Below, one piece after another: positions 51,736 through 64,000 of a DNA stretch of 64,000 bases. The stretch spans positions 7,589,001 to 7,653,000 of the forward strand of contig OW203732.1 in assembly GCA_934045075.1 (NCBI GenBank), read 5' to 3'. The notes under the pieces are model-generated. The model made no database searches. It had not been told where the DNA came from and worked only from the letters and a program-made list of their open reading frames with translations. How positions within the stretch are numbered: position 1 is the first letter of the stretch; every line of letters begins with the position of its first letter. The DNA is from Yponomeuta sedellus. Its lineage: Eukaryota; Arthropoda; Insecta; Lepidoptera; Yponomeutidae. The position numbers were made by a program, and so were the translations under genes.

Positions 51736-54700
51736 ACGCCTTGGCGGCAACACCGTTGTGCGTACACATTGCGCTAACGATACAGTACGATACAATACAA
51801 CACTTCACATAATGATCAAAACGACTATTTTCCACCTACATAAAATTTGCTCCAAATGTTTTTTTATTATTTTTTATATTAAAATAGTCTACTTAATGTA
51901 ACTTCTAATTAGTTACAGCCAACTTTACAAATAATTGATACATTAGACTCTCAAATAGATCTCTACTACCTATTATTAATGGTAATAAAAATAAAGAATA
52001 AAATACTTCTAAACATTGCATTTCAATCACATAAGGTTTAGTTTAATTATACAATAATAACATCTTTTTAAAACCCGAACATAAGTATTACGAGAACTTT
52101 GATATCGTTGAGTTCTGGAATGGAAATAGCACACTTAAATTCACTAACTGTTACACTTACATTAATTATTGTTCTCCTGCTTTAGTTTAAAATACTTACA
52201 TTGCTTTAAGGTAGTCTCAGAAAAATAACAGTAAAATATAACCACTATGTAATACACTGATAAACGCCCTTAAAGTAACTTAAAGCAAAGTTAATTGTGT
52301 ACCAAATAACAGTGCAGTGCGAGTGATAAGTACGGAAAGTCAATAAATAGTGTGATATAAGGATATCTGTGAGGTTATACAATGAGGTAATAGATAAGAG
52401 ACGCGGAGACTGCCACTGGACGCGGTGCCCGGAGCCCGCCCGACCTACGCTATTATTTGGTACTGAGGCTAAGTTCTTGACAAGAAACACAAGCATTCGC
52501 GGAACTCACATGGATGGATGGTGTATAGATACAAGTATTACTATTAAGGCAGCCAATCATACACTCGAATGATATTCTATTTTTATAAATTTTTCCTACG
52601 TGTGCTCCCATCGACATCCGTTATGAAAATACAACTTTTCGAATAAGTATAAAATTAAAATAACAATGTTAATTTGAACAAGGAAAGGAACACTAAAGCA
52701 GCAATCAAATTGCGAACACATTTTGTACTACATAAAAAATAATACACAACCCTTTGCGCGAAAAGACTGATAAGTAGAACTTTTAAAGTTACAATGAACC
52801 TGTTTACACTTTCATTTAATACTACGTAGTACAATTTTTAGAGTAATTTTTTCCATCACAGAAAATTTGCACAGAAAAAACTAGGTTATTAATCTTTTTA
52901 AATATAGCATATTAATATAAATTACAATTTGACGTCTGCCATGACATTTAGCACAGCGGTGCTCCGTGACTCCACGCTATTGGCTGAGACAAGACTGTGC
53001 TTACGCTAAACTTACTATACTTAGCTTTAATTTTCCAATATAATGTTGAATATGTGTACGGAACGTCTCAGCAACACGTTACGTCTATCTTGTACTTTAC
53101 TATTCAGAGGGAGAGAAAGGACATTACATATTTTTCTGGTTACATATCAAAATGAAATGATTTAAATAATTTGCTCGCAAGTGAAATATGAATAAACTAG
53201 ATCTGACGCACAGTATTACGTTCACTTATCAGGTTTCAAACCAGTAATTAAGAATATTTTTGAATATCAAACTTAACTCGTATTATGGGACATACAAAGA
53301 TATGATTAGAACAAAATATTTCGAATTAGAAATGTTGTTGATATGCAACGTTTAAAGATCAAACAAACTTCAGATGACATCGGTGGTATTGATAAAATAT
53401 AATCGTTATCAGTCTCCTAGCGGGCGATAGTGATGTCATGTTACACTTTTAACCTACCTAAACTTTATAGTCCACACCGATTGCTTGGGACACATACATG
53501 GTGGGGTCAAACTAATCAGTTAGCTTGTTCGTTTTTGTACAACTTAAACCGATAATAAAGAAATGCAAAATCGTTCACTCGTTAGGTTTATTTTTGTAAT
53601 GGGAAACATCAAAGCATACATTTATTAAATATATAATGTAAAGCAGATTGTCTCGTGACTAACAGGTGTGTCGCGGCAGTAGGAAACGTCTAATTTAAAT
53701 AAATATTTCTCATCCGACTCACTGGATAATATTAAAAATATTTTTTTAATCACAGCTATCAGTCTGTCAAAATTTAAATTAAGTATATATCAGAATTGGA
53801 TTAGTCATTCCTCACTATGTTATTATTCAAGTACAAGAGTACGTTCAAGGTACAAAAGTGACTAATTTAAGACCGCAGAGTATTGTTGGTTAACACCGAA
53901 TAGAAATATCTTTCAATTGAGAGGACGCACTGACTGTCGCAGCGGCAGCGGAACTTGTTAAGGAATTCGTTTGGTCGTTCGTACTACCAGTTTACGTATT
54001 ATAATGGTCGCGGCGAGACGTGCGAGTGGCTCCACCTGTCTTTACAGTACACATGAACACTGTATATAAACAATTTGTCACAGGTACACACAGAGATCTA
54101 ATGAAAGAATAATACGATAAAAACTAGTCATATTAGGATGCTATTATGCTCGATAACAAAGGTTTATTTATTTAAAGCGATGTTCGAATGCGAGATAGAC
54201 TAGAGAAGCGGTTTCTGTGGGCTAGCGCAGCAGCGGAGTCTACTGCATCAATTAACGACATAGGTGGGGTTGGCCTATCGACATGCGTACAAACAACTGA
54301 ACACTCAACAAAATGCAATCAAATCGTAAATTATAATACAACTTCGCTCATGCAGAGTCTACGCTGCAGTATGTCGTATGCGAGTGGACGGGGCCGTGGG
54401 TCAGACGATTCTATCGCGCCGGAAAGCCATTATGAGACTTCACAACATTTCAAACGGGCCCCGCCTTCTCACAGAGACACACTGCACCGAGCAATGGTGT
54501 CTTTTAGTATTTTAGCGTAAACCGACCAGTGAACCTAAATGGTGAAATGGCGCCTTATCGTCCTAGTTAACTAAACTACACATATAGAGCAGTTAAGAAT
54601 ATTTTTGCAATCACATTTAGTTAAATTACCACGTTAAGGAGACAAATTTAGCTTATTTTAACTTTTTATCAATGGCCCTTTGTTTACACGTAAAGTCACT

Positions 54701-57700
54701 CAGTATTTTTTTGTATTTTTTTTCTTTTTATATTTTTATATTTGTAATAATCAGTTGTGTCTATCAAGAACACCCTTTGTCTTACAGCTATATACCGATA
54801 ATACAAAAATCCATTCACTATAATTAAGGTTCTTTTTAGACATTTAACCACTAAAATGTAAAATATGAAACATCCTAAATAAACTCTGATATTCCAATTA
54901 TAGGCATTAGCTCAATTAATTAAATATATGATCGAGTGACTATGACAAAAGAGAAATAAATGCATTATAATAATACTACTCAAGCATCCCTTGTAACTTG
55001 TGACAGGGTGTATAAGCTGTCAGACCGCCGTACATGCCGCTACGCTACGCCTACCTACACTTAGACGAAAGCCTTCGTTAAATATTTGGTATCACTACGC
55101 ACCATTTACCACGACTAGAGGGGTGATTGCCTCTTGCGCTGACCAGCCGTTCCCTTGTCCTATGTCGACCAATAATCCCACTTCAAAGGAAGACTAGTTT
55201 TTGTTGATATCACCTAGTGTGCTTCTATTGTAATAGGACGTCAACGTCGATATAACATACAAAAATATCATATAAAACAAATACAACAAGCGAAACGTCA
55301 ACCTCGTCATTTAAAAATAAAGGCCTTCCAGAATATTGTAGACTAACCACTAATTACACATTTATCATAAGTTATTACTTCGTTATGCGAACTTAATAGA
55401 GAATGTCTTTTTTGTAAAATATGCATCAAAATGTGCATCCTGCAAAGAGACGATGGGATTTGTTTGGAGGAAAGGCGACGCGTTGAGTAACGATTTGGTC
55501 CCTAGAGAGTATTTCAGAGAGTAAACAAGACGCACCGACAAAAATAGTAGCTGCTCGACAATACTTCGGCACATAGGCACGCCACTCCAAGAAATGGGTT
55601 ACTGTGCCGAAAGTTACTAAACATTAAGAAACTACACATCGCCTCCATTGAAAGATCGATACAATTTAGTTTCGTGGTTTATCGCATCAAGGGCATTACG
55701 AAACGTCAGAACTTTACTCCACCATAAGGAAAACGAACTAATAAGACACGAATGAGCAAGTTAGAAGACTTGAGCTTCACACTGGAGCAGCACGGTTAGC
55801 CGGCGCAGTTACTGGCGGTTGTGTAAATGGCTCCATTTTGTACGATCAACAATTGTGATGAGAGATCCGCTTGGACTAAGATGACAGCTTTCGTTCAGTA
55901 CGGTTGGCAATTCACAACGACATGAGACATTAACTTTGGCATTGGGGTGTAACGCAATTACTGAAAAAAATATTTAAAAAAAAACTTCAGCTCCGCAATC
56001 GATTGGCGGACCGAAAGAGTTCAACTGGACAAAACGGCAATGACAATACAATATAATATGTTATTTAAGACGATAGTAATAATAATATTAATTCGGGTAA
56101 ACTTCATGAAATCCAAATAAATACATAAAATTATTTACAAGTTTACGTATGTATAATATATAAAATGTTATTTTGATGACGTAACACTTAGGATAAAAGA
56201 AGATAGCTAAGCTCATTTTTATGATTACACGAGACGTGGGAGCGGACCCGCTGTCGCAGCCTTATATTGCCTGGCGCGAGCCCCACTTCATTACACCTAC
56301 TACTGTAGTAAAGGGAACGTACACACCTGCCATCGGTTACGGTAACGTACCACAGTTCATTGAGGCACAATCATTGGTTTCTTTTAATTGCTTTTCTTAA
56401 TTTTTTTGTTTTTTATATTTTTGTCTTTTTTTTAGATTTTTTTTTGTTTTTTTTTTTTATTTTTATCTTAAATTTAGTTCTATGATAATTATTATTATAA
56501 TAGCTTTAGGTACGTAAATTTATTCTAAATAACAGAAACAAGTCACGTAAATGTTAAAAGTGAAAGCGTGAAGCGTATTAAATCTTTAAGAATATAATTT
56601 CACAATATACACATATTAATTTACAGTATATAATGAGATATAAATACACAACAACTTATGAATAACACAGACTAAATTGCACGCGTTGTGTTCTGTGCAG
56701 GAAAGATGATTACAGTCATTGAACCGACAGGAGATTCAGACAGCTGCGCGCGCGCTGTTCACAACCTTGCCGTCCTGCCTCCTACGTCCTAACACCACTA
56801 CACTTACACGTCTCAATAAACATTCTTAAGTACTGTTCACGTTTTACAACTGACTACAATTTTCAAGGCATGACTTCTTCCGTCTTTATACTATGGACGA
56901 CGTAATCTACGGGGCACTGGAACATTTACTCCTGCTAGTCTTCTACTAATTGAAAATGGAAAATTCGTATCAAAATTAAATTATGTAATCGATATTACTG
57001 TACTTTAACATGGAAATACTTATTGCACCAATATTAGTATTGCGTTTGAGGCTTCCTTATTTACGTCATTTGAATTTTGATAAAAGACACAGACAGAAGG
57101 ATCCCTTAGAAATAAATCGTTCCTTTACGCGAAATTGAAACAATACCCTTACTTGAATTGAGCTTGAACATGGAATTGACACGGGCCCTGCGGCGCGCTG
57201 AGAAACATAGGAACATCAGATCGATAACCCGTACCAACAAATAATAATACAATTTCAATAATTATGATTTGGAAGATTTAGCAATTTGAACAAATATTAT
57301 AAATTGTTCCAGACACCACTAAATATCTTTGATACTCACTCTTTGGCACCTAAAACTTATGAATGTCATGACAATCAATTGGCCCCATAGAAGGCGAAAG
57401 AAAAGCTTTAGTTATATCTCAAAATCTTTGATAAATTTTCACTGAATTAATTTTAGAAAAAACAGCCCGGTTTTTTTTAGTTGAGTATAAAATATAAGGG
57501 CTTTATACAAACATTAGACTAAAATATTATTGGTGTTACATTAATTGTACTGTCAGTAAAAGAACACGAATAAAAAATCCGCACCAAAAACAACTTTGTT
57601 AATCGATATAACGACGATGCGATGAGCGGCAAATAAACTGAGAAGAGACGACTGACCGGCATTGTTACAGCAGAGCTTACACTTCAATATTAAGTAATGA

Positions 57701-58142
57701 CAAATGCTAGGCTTGCATTCGAATGAACACACATCGAAACATTTACAAATACAACTACTACAGGTCCGAAGCGATCCAAGAGTTCATAATGCACGAATAC
57801 TTTCATTAGACGACACGACATCGCAATTACCTAACTTAATTCAATAATTTGTGAAGAGTTTTTGAGCGGGCAGCTCGACAAGGTACAGTGATTACTTAAA
57901 CGCCTAACTTAGCACTACTATTGTTATGTATAATCGTAAGATCACTGGAAGATGCTCGAAATACATGAGAAAATGTACATGTATAGTAAGTCACTCGCCT
58001 GCATCGCTCGCGGCGTGCAAGCGCGTTTTGCCCGCAGCTACACAATTGCGTCCACGGGCGGCGCCGACCGCGTCGGCACCGAGTCTCTTATCAGGGGGTC
58101 GAGGGCGAGCTGTGCCCAGCGTCACACGTGCGGGGCCGACCT

Positions 58143-58300
58143 ACGAGCCGTGCCCGCGGGATACACCCGAACGCGCGATCCACGAGCCGTTCCCGCGGGA
58201 TGCGAGCCGTGCTTACGAGCTACGACTGACTGCGCGACCTACGAGCCGAGCCCGCAGGCTACAGCTGACCGCGCGACTTACGAGCCGCGTCCGCGGGTCC
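58143..58300. repeat. 39-bp GC-rich imperfect repeat
   Basis: ACGAGCCG followed by a CCCGCGGG-type block starts at 58143, 58182, 58241 and 58280 (39-bp steps, with a 20-bp insert holding a partial unit at 58202). The 125-137-codon open frames over it are low-complexity and not called. Confidence 0.7.
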
Positions 58301-60319
58301 TGACCGACCGCGCCTGCACTAACGCACCTCGAATTGTTTCAACTTATCCTGTAACGTATTGGTAATGATATATTTTGGCAGAGTATCTCTGTGGCACACC
58401 ATTAATAAATAAAAATTAAATAAAAATGTAAATAAACCTTTATCATAACAAACATTTACACATGCGTCGTTGCCATAAAATATCAATATTACGCTTACTA
58501 AAACCTACGATAGGACTTAACGTTAACTTATACCTAGAATGATGTAATACCGAAAGACCTATGACTACAAGTATATTGTTAACAGAATATCTAACGCATA
58601 TGTCACTTTGAATAACGTTCAAATTGAGCCTATAGAAAATACCACAAATCTTTTATTAAATAGATATTGATATGGCTAAATTTAAGTTAGAACTTTATTC
58701 TTACCTATACACAAAAGTGTAATATTTTTTTTAAATTACTGTCAATTATAGTACTTTATAACACTTCTCACAAATGTATGTAATATAAAATGATAAAACA
58801 ATTTTCAATTTAATATATTAGGTTACCCTTACGTTAGTCGTATAATCTAGATAATTGTTTCATATATTAAACATAAAGTGGCACTTGAATCACAAATACT
58901 GGAAAAAATTTGGGGAAATAGTAGCATCGGCGACGAAGCGACGACCGACCGCTGGCGACTCGATCTATCTGATACTCTCCAACAACATAGATTATCCTTA
59001 CTTTAGGCAAGATACTTTACATCACAGGATTACCGGACCGCGGCTCGCGGGCGCGGCGCGCGATCTTCTCGCTCCTATAATAAATATATAGTGATTTCCA
59101 TCTCAGACTATACAGCTTAAAAGGAATTTACTACTACAAGAATGCACTTGAAATCTCATAATTTCCAAAAATTTTGTTACCATTTATAAAAAATTACAAA
59201 CTAATTATAAAACATTTGTTAACCGGCAAAATGCACTTATTCATTTATTGCTGAATAAAAATATCACTAATGGAAAACGAAGGCTCATCGAACGTGAGAA
59301 TTTAAAAAATAACTCAAATAAATAATTAAATACGATCAAGTGTAAAAACGAGGAAAACGAACAAAAAGAAAACACGAAAGAAACACGGAACGCAACAGCT
59401 CGACGGGCGAAACATCAACAGCCCCGAACGCAACAAAATAAAGAACACATACTAAAATAAGGCCACGGGACGAATGACTGAGGTAGCCCGCGACGCGACT
59501 ACTCTATCCGACAGCTAGGGATTTATTTGGTAGTTCAGAGCGCCCGGGCGGCGCGGGTCTCACCGGCGCCCCCGGCCATCACACTTCATACAGGTATAAC
59601 CGTCGCTACATTATATGTCTGCCGTTGTATATGTATAATTCTTATGTACACTAAATAATCTACATGAACACTTACAACACAGTAGATATAGTATTGTGGA
59701 CAGTTGGCTACAGCGGTGGCGTCGGGCGGTAGCGACGGCGTAGCAACGGTCGGCCGCACGGAAGTGCCGGTTCTGGCTCCGTGGGGCCGAGCGTTCGCCG
59801 GGCCCGGCGCGACCGGACACGTGACTAGGTGAATCGAATAAAGGGGGTTTCTCAAACGGCAATTCCCGTACAGCGAAACTACTATTATGTTAAGCCGACA
59901 AAAATTTCATCGTGCTTAGAATTGCAAGTGGCAATTCCCTTAGAAAGGTAGTTTGGTTTTAATTTACAAACGATGTGCCGGATCTCAATGAAACTTTACC
60001 TACAGAAGGGAAAGTTATACATAACACACAGGAGAGACTATAAGCGAGGTTTGTAAATAAACTAGTCAAAAAGAAATTTGAGCCCCGTGAAAAGTTTCTA
60101 TGAAAAGGCTTGCAAGGCTCTAATTTCTGTTTCATCCACTTATTCTCCACCCTAACGTCACTCGAACCTCTCAGCACATAGAAGTTTCGTTGCTCTCGAG
60201 CACGCCGTTAGCAAATAAAAACCAAACACAAAGTTCGCGTAACAATCGCCCGGCGAGGCGCCCTCTTAGGAGTCCCTCCTCGTGATAAGAGGAGGTGGGG
60301 TTTCAAGACGTACGCGCGC

Positions 60320-60577
60320 TCAGATGGACTCGCCGCCGAGTAGGTCTGGCGGGAGGAAGGAGTTGAGCGAGGACGGGGTTCCCCGCTGCTCGTGCTGGTC
60401 CGGCCAGAGGAAGCCGCCGCCCCAGGCCGCGTCCTTGCCGCCGGCCGGGGCTCCGCGCCAGGCGCCGCCGCCACCGGAGCCCAGGTGCTGCAGGATCATA
60501 GTCACGTCGGACTCGGCCGGCGACTCGGCGAAGATCGTCGTGTTGCTAAGCACGCAATTGTTCAGCGCCATCTGGGC
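60320..60577 (-). CDS. gw: gw last coding exon
   Basis: Acceptor CGCAG just above 60577. Translates as [40 protein letters not shown], a glycine/tryptophan-rich stretch, and ends [13 protein letters not shown] with TGA (60322-60320). It carries the post-RRM helix and C-terminal W motifs. The phase-0 junction with the RRM exon gives EEAAK|AQMAL, as in TNRC6 proteins. Confidence 0.92.
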   Translation of the reverse strand, partial: AQMALNNCVLSNTTIFAESPAESDVTMILQHLGSGGGGAWRGAPAGGKDAAWGGGFLWPDQHEQRGTPSSLNSFLPPDLLGGESI

Positions 60578-63500
60578 CTGCGGACAAATCGGCCAAACTG
60601 TTAGTGTTGTAGAGCAGTGTTACGCATAGTGTGTGCCGGGATCATCGGGTCTTTTTCATGGAACTACAATGCATGGTTTCATTTTAATTGCGGTGTTAAC
60701 CCTACAGAATACATTATGTACTTTTTACTAAAAATTTTTTTTATTACATATATTATTAATTCATGGTGTAGCTCTGTTTCCAAACTCAGGCTTCTAAGAG
60801 TATCGATGATGTTTGAATTAATTATAAAGACGCGGTGAAATGAAAATGAATACTAGCAATGTATTGTTTCTATCAGTAAAAACCCAAAATACGGAAACTA
60901 TATGATTGAGGAGTTGTCGTAACAAGTGTACAGAGCACGCATTCAGGACAGTAAGCTACATAATACAAAATGAGTCACTGTTCTTTTCTTTAACATTAAT
61001 GAATATGAGCTATGAATCGAAGGAAGAAAAATATTACTATTTTTATTTTTAATGCACTAACCCGTGCTAAGGACAGTTTTCAAAAATCTGGCACGGATAG
61101 CCAGAGGTCGCGGGTTCGAATCCCGGCATGGGTGGAATTTTTAGCCTCTAAATAGGTTTTTAAGAAAAATATTGATAATATAAATCGTAGTTTTCGATTA
61201 AAACTACATAAAAAATTGTAAATCCATACATTAGCCTTGTTTTGTAGTGTGATTACAGTAACAATCAATAGGGTATTAGAAAACTTGAGAAATCTTTATG
61301 GGATCTTATAGATAGGTTTCTCGCTGACATAATCTGGTATCTACGAGTATATTCATTTCATCAAAATAATTGTCGAGTAAAACAAATGTGAATTAGCTGT
61401 TGGAACTTTGGAACTTTATAGGTACATCCCCTAAATATTCACGCGGTCAATTCGTATGAAAAATAAAATCGAGAATTCTAAACATGCTTGTTGCTAGTGG
61501 TAGAATTATCCCAGATAAATCTGTACTTTTATTAATCAACTTTTTAAATGTAAGTAATGCTTTGTGTCCCTCAGCACAAATAAATAATTTGTCTATGCAT
61601 TCTAAACCATTTTCACTTTTTGAGTTACTTCAGTAATACTTCGTATAATACCTACAATCCATAAGTGATCATCGATCAGCAATATTTTTATCAAAAAAGG
61701 AACACTAGCGTATAGTCTGTTAGCTTTTAGAATATACCTCGGGCTCTAGAGTAGGCTCCGGTTTTCGCCAATTTTCGCCGGTTTTCGTACTGATGATCGA
61801 GTTCTGATTTCGAAATGAAGTGTCATATTAGTTCCGATATTACACGAATATATCCGATTCTATCCGATAGTAGCCGAGGTATATTCTAAAAGCTAACAGA
61901 CTATAGACCACTTCGATTCCACACAAAGTAACATAGCACGCTATAAGAGGCGGCAATCGTCTCGCGATTGCGCAACAGCCGTGACTATAATTATCTCACC
62001 TTGGCGGCCTCCTCGCGCGTGGAGTAACGGGCGAGGGCGATGCCCTGGTTCAAGTACAAGTGGAAATTCTGCAGCGGTCCGTGCTGGAGGCACAGTGTCT
62101 TCAAAGTAGAGCCGTCGATCTGAAATGGACGGCGCGGTGAATTCTGCGGCACTTCCAAGACGTTTTTGGTGTTTGTAGTTTTTATAAGGTTATAAATTAA
62201 AAAAATAAAAACAGACTTATAAAAACACGCTTCCTTACAACTCCGATAAACTAAGAAAAGAAACGAAACCATGGAGATTAACTGGTGGAGATTTTACAAG
62301 AAAAAACTGCAAACAAAGATTAAATGTTGAGATGACTACCTCTGAGGAGTGTTATATCATGTATCGTGTGTTTATAAATAAATAAGACTGTTGTTATCCA
62401 TTATTTCTCCAAAATTATCTAGATTTTTTAATGGATTTCTAGTTTAACACGTTATACGCTACGTGTCGATTGATTCTGAGGCAGAGCACATAGTTCGCCG
62501 GGTATTTGGTAAAAGACAGTTTTATAACAAATAAAACTACTAAATGCAATAGGCAAACAACAAAAAACCAACTTCAGATGTAATTTAGTTGCGACCATAT
62601 GGTTCCTTCGCGACCATTCTGTTTCTTCTCGAAACAATAGATATTTAAAATCATTATTAATTCACAAGTAAAATTAATACATCTGCAAATTTCTACGGAA
62701 AACCTTCATGCGCGAGTCCGATTCGCACTTGGCCAGTGTTTTATCTTTTCTCTTGATACGATTACGAGAGAACGGGGAACAAGTATTGAACAAGACAGAC
62801 ACAATAACAAAGCAAACTCGTCACAGAGCACACATACCTGAGCAGTCAGATTCTTCAGCAGGAGCCAAGTGGAGGCCTGCCAAGTTGGCACGGCGCGAGG
62901 GTGCGAGTTGTGTTGCTGGGGCCAGGCCTTGTTGAGGCCGGGCGGGGGCTGGGAGCGCCCCTTGCCCCACGCGTCAGCCGGGGGCTTCAGCCCGCCCGGG
63001 GTGGACGCCGGTGGGGCGTAGCTCCAAGTTGACGACGATAGAGACCTCTCGCCGCCGGCCGGGGGCGAAGTCTTCCCGGCGATCATGTCCGAGTCCTTAA
63101 TAGTCGCTAACGAGAGCGGCGAGCGGACCACGGAGCCGGGCGTCATAGAGGGGTCGTCCTCCACTGTCTTGATCTGGTTACCCTGGTAGAAATGTAGCAT
63201 TATTGCTTATAGATTGCAATATACTCCCATGGCTGAGAAGTATATGATTCTTAAGACTAACAATTTCGAAAGCAACTTCCTTTGTCGGCAGAACACAGAC
63301 TCTGCTGAAAAATAGATACTTACATGAACTTATTATAAAGCATAACTTGATTACAAATATAATATCCTATGAATACTCTAAATTACTCAGAAATAGTAAA
63401 GGGAAGTGTGGCTGCAGGAGTTGTCTAAATTGTTAGTAGGTATTTGTAGATATGCTGCAAATTAAGGTTACAAGGCGAGATCAAACCACAACACCTTTGT

Positions 63501-63757
63501 GCAGGTCGACAAGGTAAGCAAACTGCATCAGCTTCTATTCTGTTATAAGCGGCCCTTAGATTTACCGGCACCTCTAGTGTTAGTATAGGTCCTGCTGTAT
63601 GAAAAGCCTCACCTTCCAGGGTTTTCCGGGCTCGAACTCTGGCACCAGGTCGAAGACGGGCTGGTGCGAGGAGTGTGCGGGCCACGAGTCCTTCCCGTCG
63701 GCCACATCGGCGCCGCTGTCGCCCCAGCCTTCAGCTCCGCGGCCAACGCCCCAAGTG
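60320..63757 (-). CDS. gw: GW182 / TNRC6 (gawky), C-terminal silencing domain, partial gene
   Basis: Argonaute-bound scaffold of microRNA silencing: its C-terminal silencing domain recruits PABP and the CCR4-NOT and PAN2-PAN3 deadenylases in the cytoplasm. Four exons, 5' to 3' on the minus strand: 63757-63613, 63182-62838, 62119-62000 and 60577-60320. Signatures are the conserved [29 protein letters not shown] junction, the [31 protein letters not shown] and the [15 protein letters not shown] segment after it. Scattered tryptophans (TWG, GWG, SWP, DAWGKG, KAWPQ, AWGGG, LWPDQ) fit the deadenylase-binding W motifs. The protein ends [12 protein letters not shown], close to the vertebrate LGGGGESM end. 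The Argonaute-binding GW repeats and UBA region lie beyond 64000. The first exon listed starts in the middle of a codon. Confidence 0.93.
61036..61161 (-). mobile_element. tRNA-like SINE copy in a gw intron, 12-bp target duplication
   Basis: AAGAAAAATATT at 61024-61035 and 61162-61173. Holds the inverted tail (TTTTTAATGCACTAACCCGT) joined to half a core (61087-61132) and the plus tail. The A box is lost, so it should be transcriptionally dead. The A-rich tail at the left suggests insertion on the minus strand. Confidence 0.8.
61711..61905. mobile_element. Small Tc1/mariner-like inverted-repeat element in a gw intron
   Basis: TATAGTCTGTTAGCTTTTAG followed by AATATACCTCGG at the left, with the exact reverse complement at the right (32-bp arms), 195 bp in all. 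TA at each outer edge would be the target duplication. Internal GGTTTTCGCC-type repeats and TATCCGAT words; no coding. Confidence 0.7.
62000..62119 (-). CDS. gw: gw exon encoding most of the RRM
   Basis: 120 nt, phase 0 at both sides (acceptor TTTCAG, donor GTGAGA). Translates as [20 protein letters not shown] and [20 protein letters not shown]. The RRM of GW182 proteins is known to be non-canonical and lacks typical RNA-contacting aromatic residues; GIALARYS in the RNP1 position agrees with that. Confidence 0.93.
62838..63182 (-). CDS. gw: gw exon encoding the mid region and start of the RRM
   Basis: 345 nt, phase 0 at both sides (acceptor CTACCAG, donor GTATGT). Begins [20 protein letters not shown], contains [14 protein letters not shown], a Pro/Ser/Gly/Trp-rich stretch and the RRM beta-1 strand [12 protein letters not shown]. 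The open frame past the donor (to 62706) is intronic. Confidence 0.92.
63613..63757 (-). CDS. gw: gw exon upstream of the conserved EDDP block
   Basis: 145 nt, acceptor TACCTGCAG, donor GTGAGG. Its first base completes a codon from an exon outside or further upstream, then [48 protein letters not shown]. The [10 protein letters not shown] block is strongly conserved in TNRC6 proteins. The longer open frames across this exon (63425-63685, 63609-63986) are in wrong frames. Confidence 0.88.
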
Positions 63758-64000
63758 CTGCAGGTAGAGGTGTCTTATTGGCAAAGGTCGACACTGATTG
63801 ATTATATTTTTTCTCAGCCCAATTTTGTTTAAACCTAGACCAATGCTGAATGAAACGAAATATTGCTGACTTGGGCGAGCTAGGCGAAGTCTGATACTCG
63901 ATGTCCTTGTCAGATGTGTGTGCTGAGCATGAGAGTGAGAAGTGCACATCGAGTGCATACTCACAAGTCGTTGCTGACATAGCCAAGCCACGGTTGACCT
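63758..64000 (-). other. gw: gw intron sequence at window edge
   Basis: A polypyrimidine stretch precedes the acceptor. No further exon with GW182-like residues is visible before the window ends. The upstream exons are outside. Confidence 0.5.

Larger units (their letters stand above)
51090..60319 (-). other. gw: Putative 9.2-kb 3' UTR of gw
   Basis: Downstream of the gw stop codon (minus strand) follows over 9 kb of AT-rich sequence without any of the repeats seen every few hundred bases elsewhere in the window. It ends near an AATAAA on the minus strand at 51118-51113. A GC-rich 10-bp repeat (51671-51735) and a 39-bp repeat (58143-58300) lie inside. That this whole stretch is one exon is inferred from the absence of repeats; internal AATAAA sites could give shorter forms, or part could belong to a separate non-coding RNA. 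Open frames of 60-137 codons in it lack domains. Confidence 0.5.

Noticed and set aside
57926..58365. 125- and 137-codon open frames in the gw 3' region
   Set aside because: They lie over GC-rich 39-bp repeats, in the sense opposite to gw, with no recognisable domain or splice context.
60282..60629. Plus-strand open frames of 70-115 codons over the gw last exon
   Set aside because: Antisense shadows of a GC-rich coding exon.
62706..62837. Continuation of the gw exon past 62838
   Set aside because: The conserved RRM sequence continues in the next exon (LTAQ|IDGS) and a GTATGT donor lies at the junction.

Overview
The window looks like nuclear DNA of a lepidopteran insect, probably a moth. 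It is AT-rich and holds spliced genes with GT-AG introns. Most of it is short interspersed repeats of lepidopteran type: tRNA- and 5S-derived SINEs, truncated non-LTR retrotransposon 3' ends with GAT-type tails, small inverted-repeat DNA elements and microsatellites. Three protein-coding loci can be supported, and most open frames outside them are chance or repeat-derived.

1-20.2 kb: repeat-dominated, no convincing gene. It includes RTE-like 3' ends, a 0.3-kb AAAC microsatellite, a relic hAT element with 8-bp target duplications, several perfect short hairpins, a SINE with a tRNA-like module at each end in opposite orientation (15.6-16.05 kb), and two LINE 3' ends (17.1-17.55 kb).

20.26-35.90 kb (+): globin gene 1, three coding exons (155, 226 and 147 nt). 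Intron 1 is about 14.5 kb and holds a four-core 309-bp tandem array with tRNA-like modules, a duplicated 5S-derived SINE block, an unfamiliar repeat family inserted in TATATA tracts with GC-rich minisatellite content (27.25-30.2 kb and 32.8-33.0 kb), and a TTA-flanked MITE.

41.92-43.53 kb (+): globin gene 2, a compact tandem paralogue with the same exon lengths (155 and 226 nt) and intron phases. Both proteins keep Phe CD1 and His E7/F8 at identical residue numbers (64, 84, 116). Between the two genes lie a Tc1/mariner-type non-autonomous element carrying its own SINE, a 33-bp-arm perfect hairpin, a MITE and a tRNA-derived SINE.

43.5-51.1 kb: repeats, including a 240-bp tandem block, a broken non-LTR reverse transcriptase (47.2-48.4 kb), two SINE copies and two inverted-repeat elements.

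51.1-64 kb (-): the 3' part of the GW182/TNRC6 gene (gawky). Four coding exons cover the silencing domain (conserved block, tryptophan-rich mid region, RRM, C-terminal region), followed by what looks like a 9-kb 3' UTR with no recognisable transposon insertions. The 5' part of the gene lies beyond the window. The globin pair and gw converge tail to tail and no functional link between them is implied. The most unusual material is in the repeats: tRNA-like modules arranged as palindromes and as a tandem array, and the TATATA-associated family.
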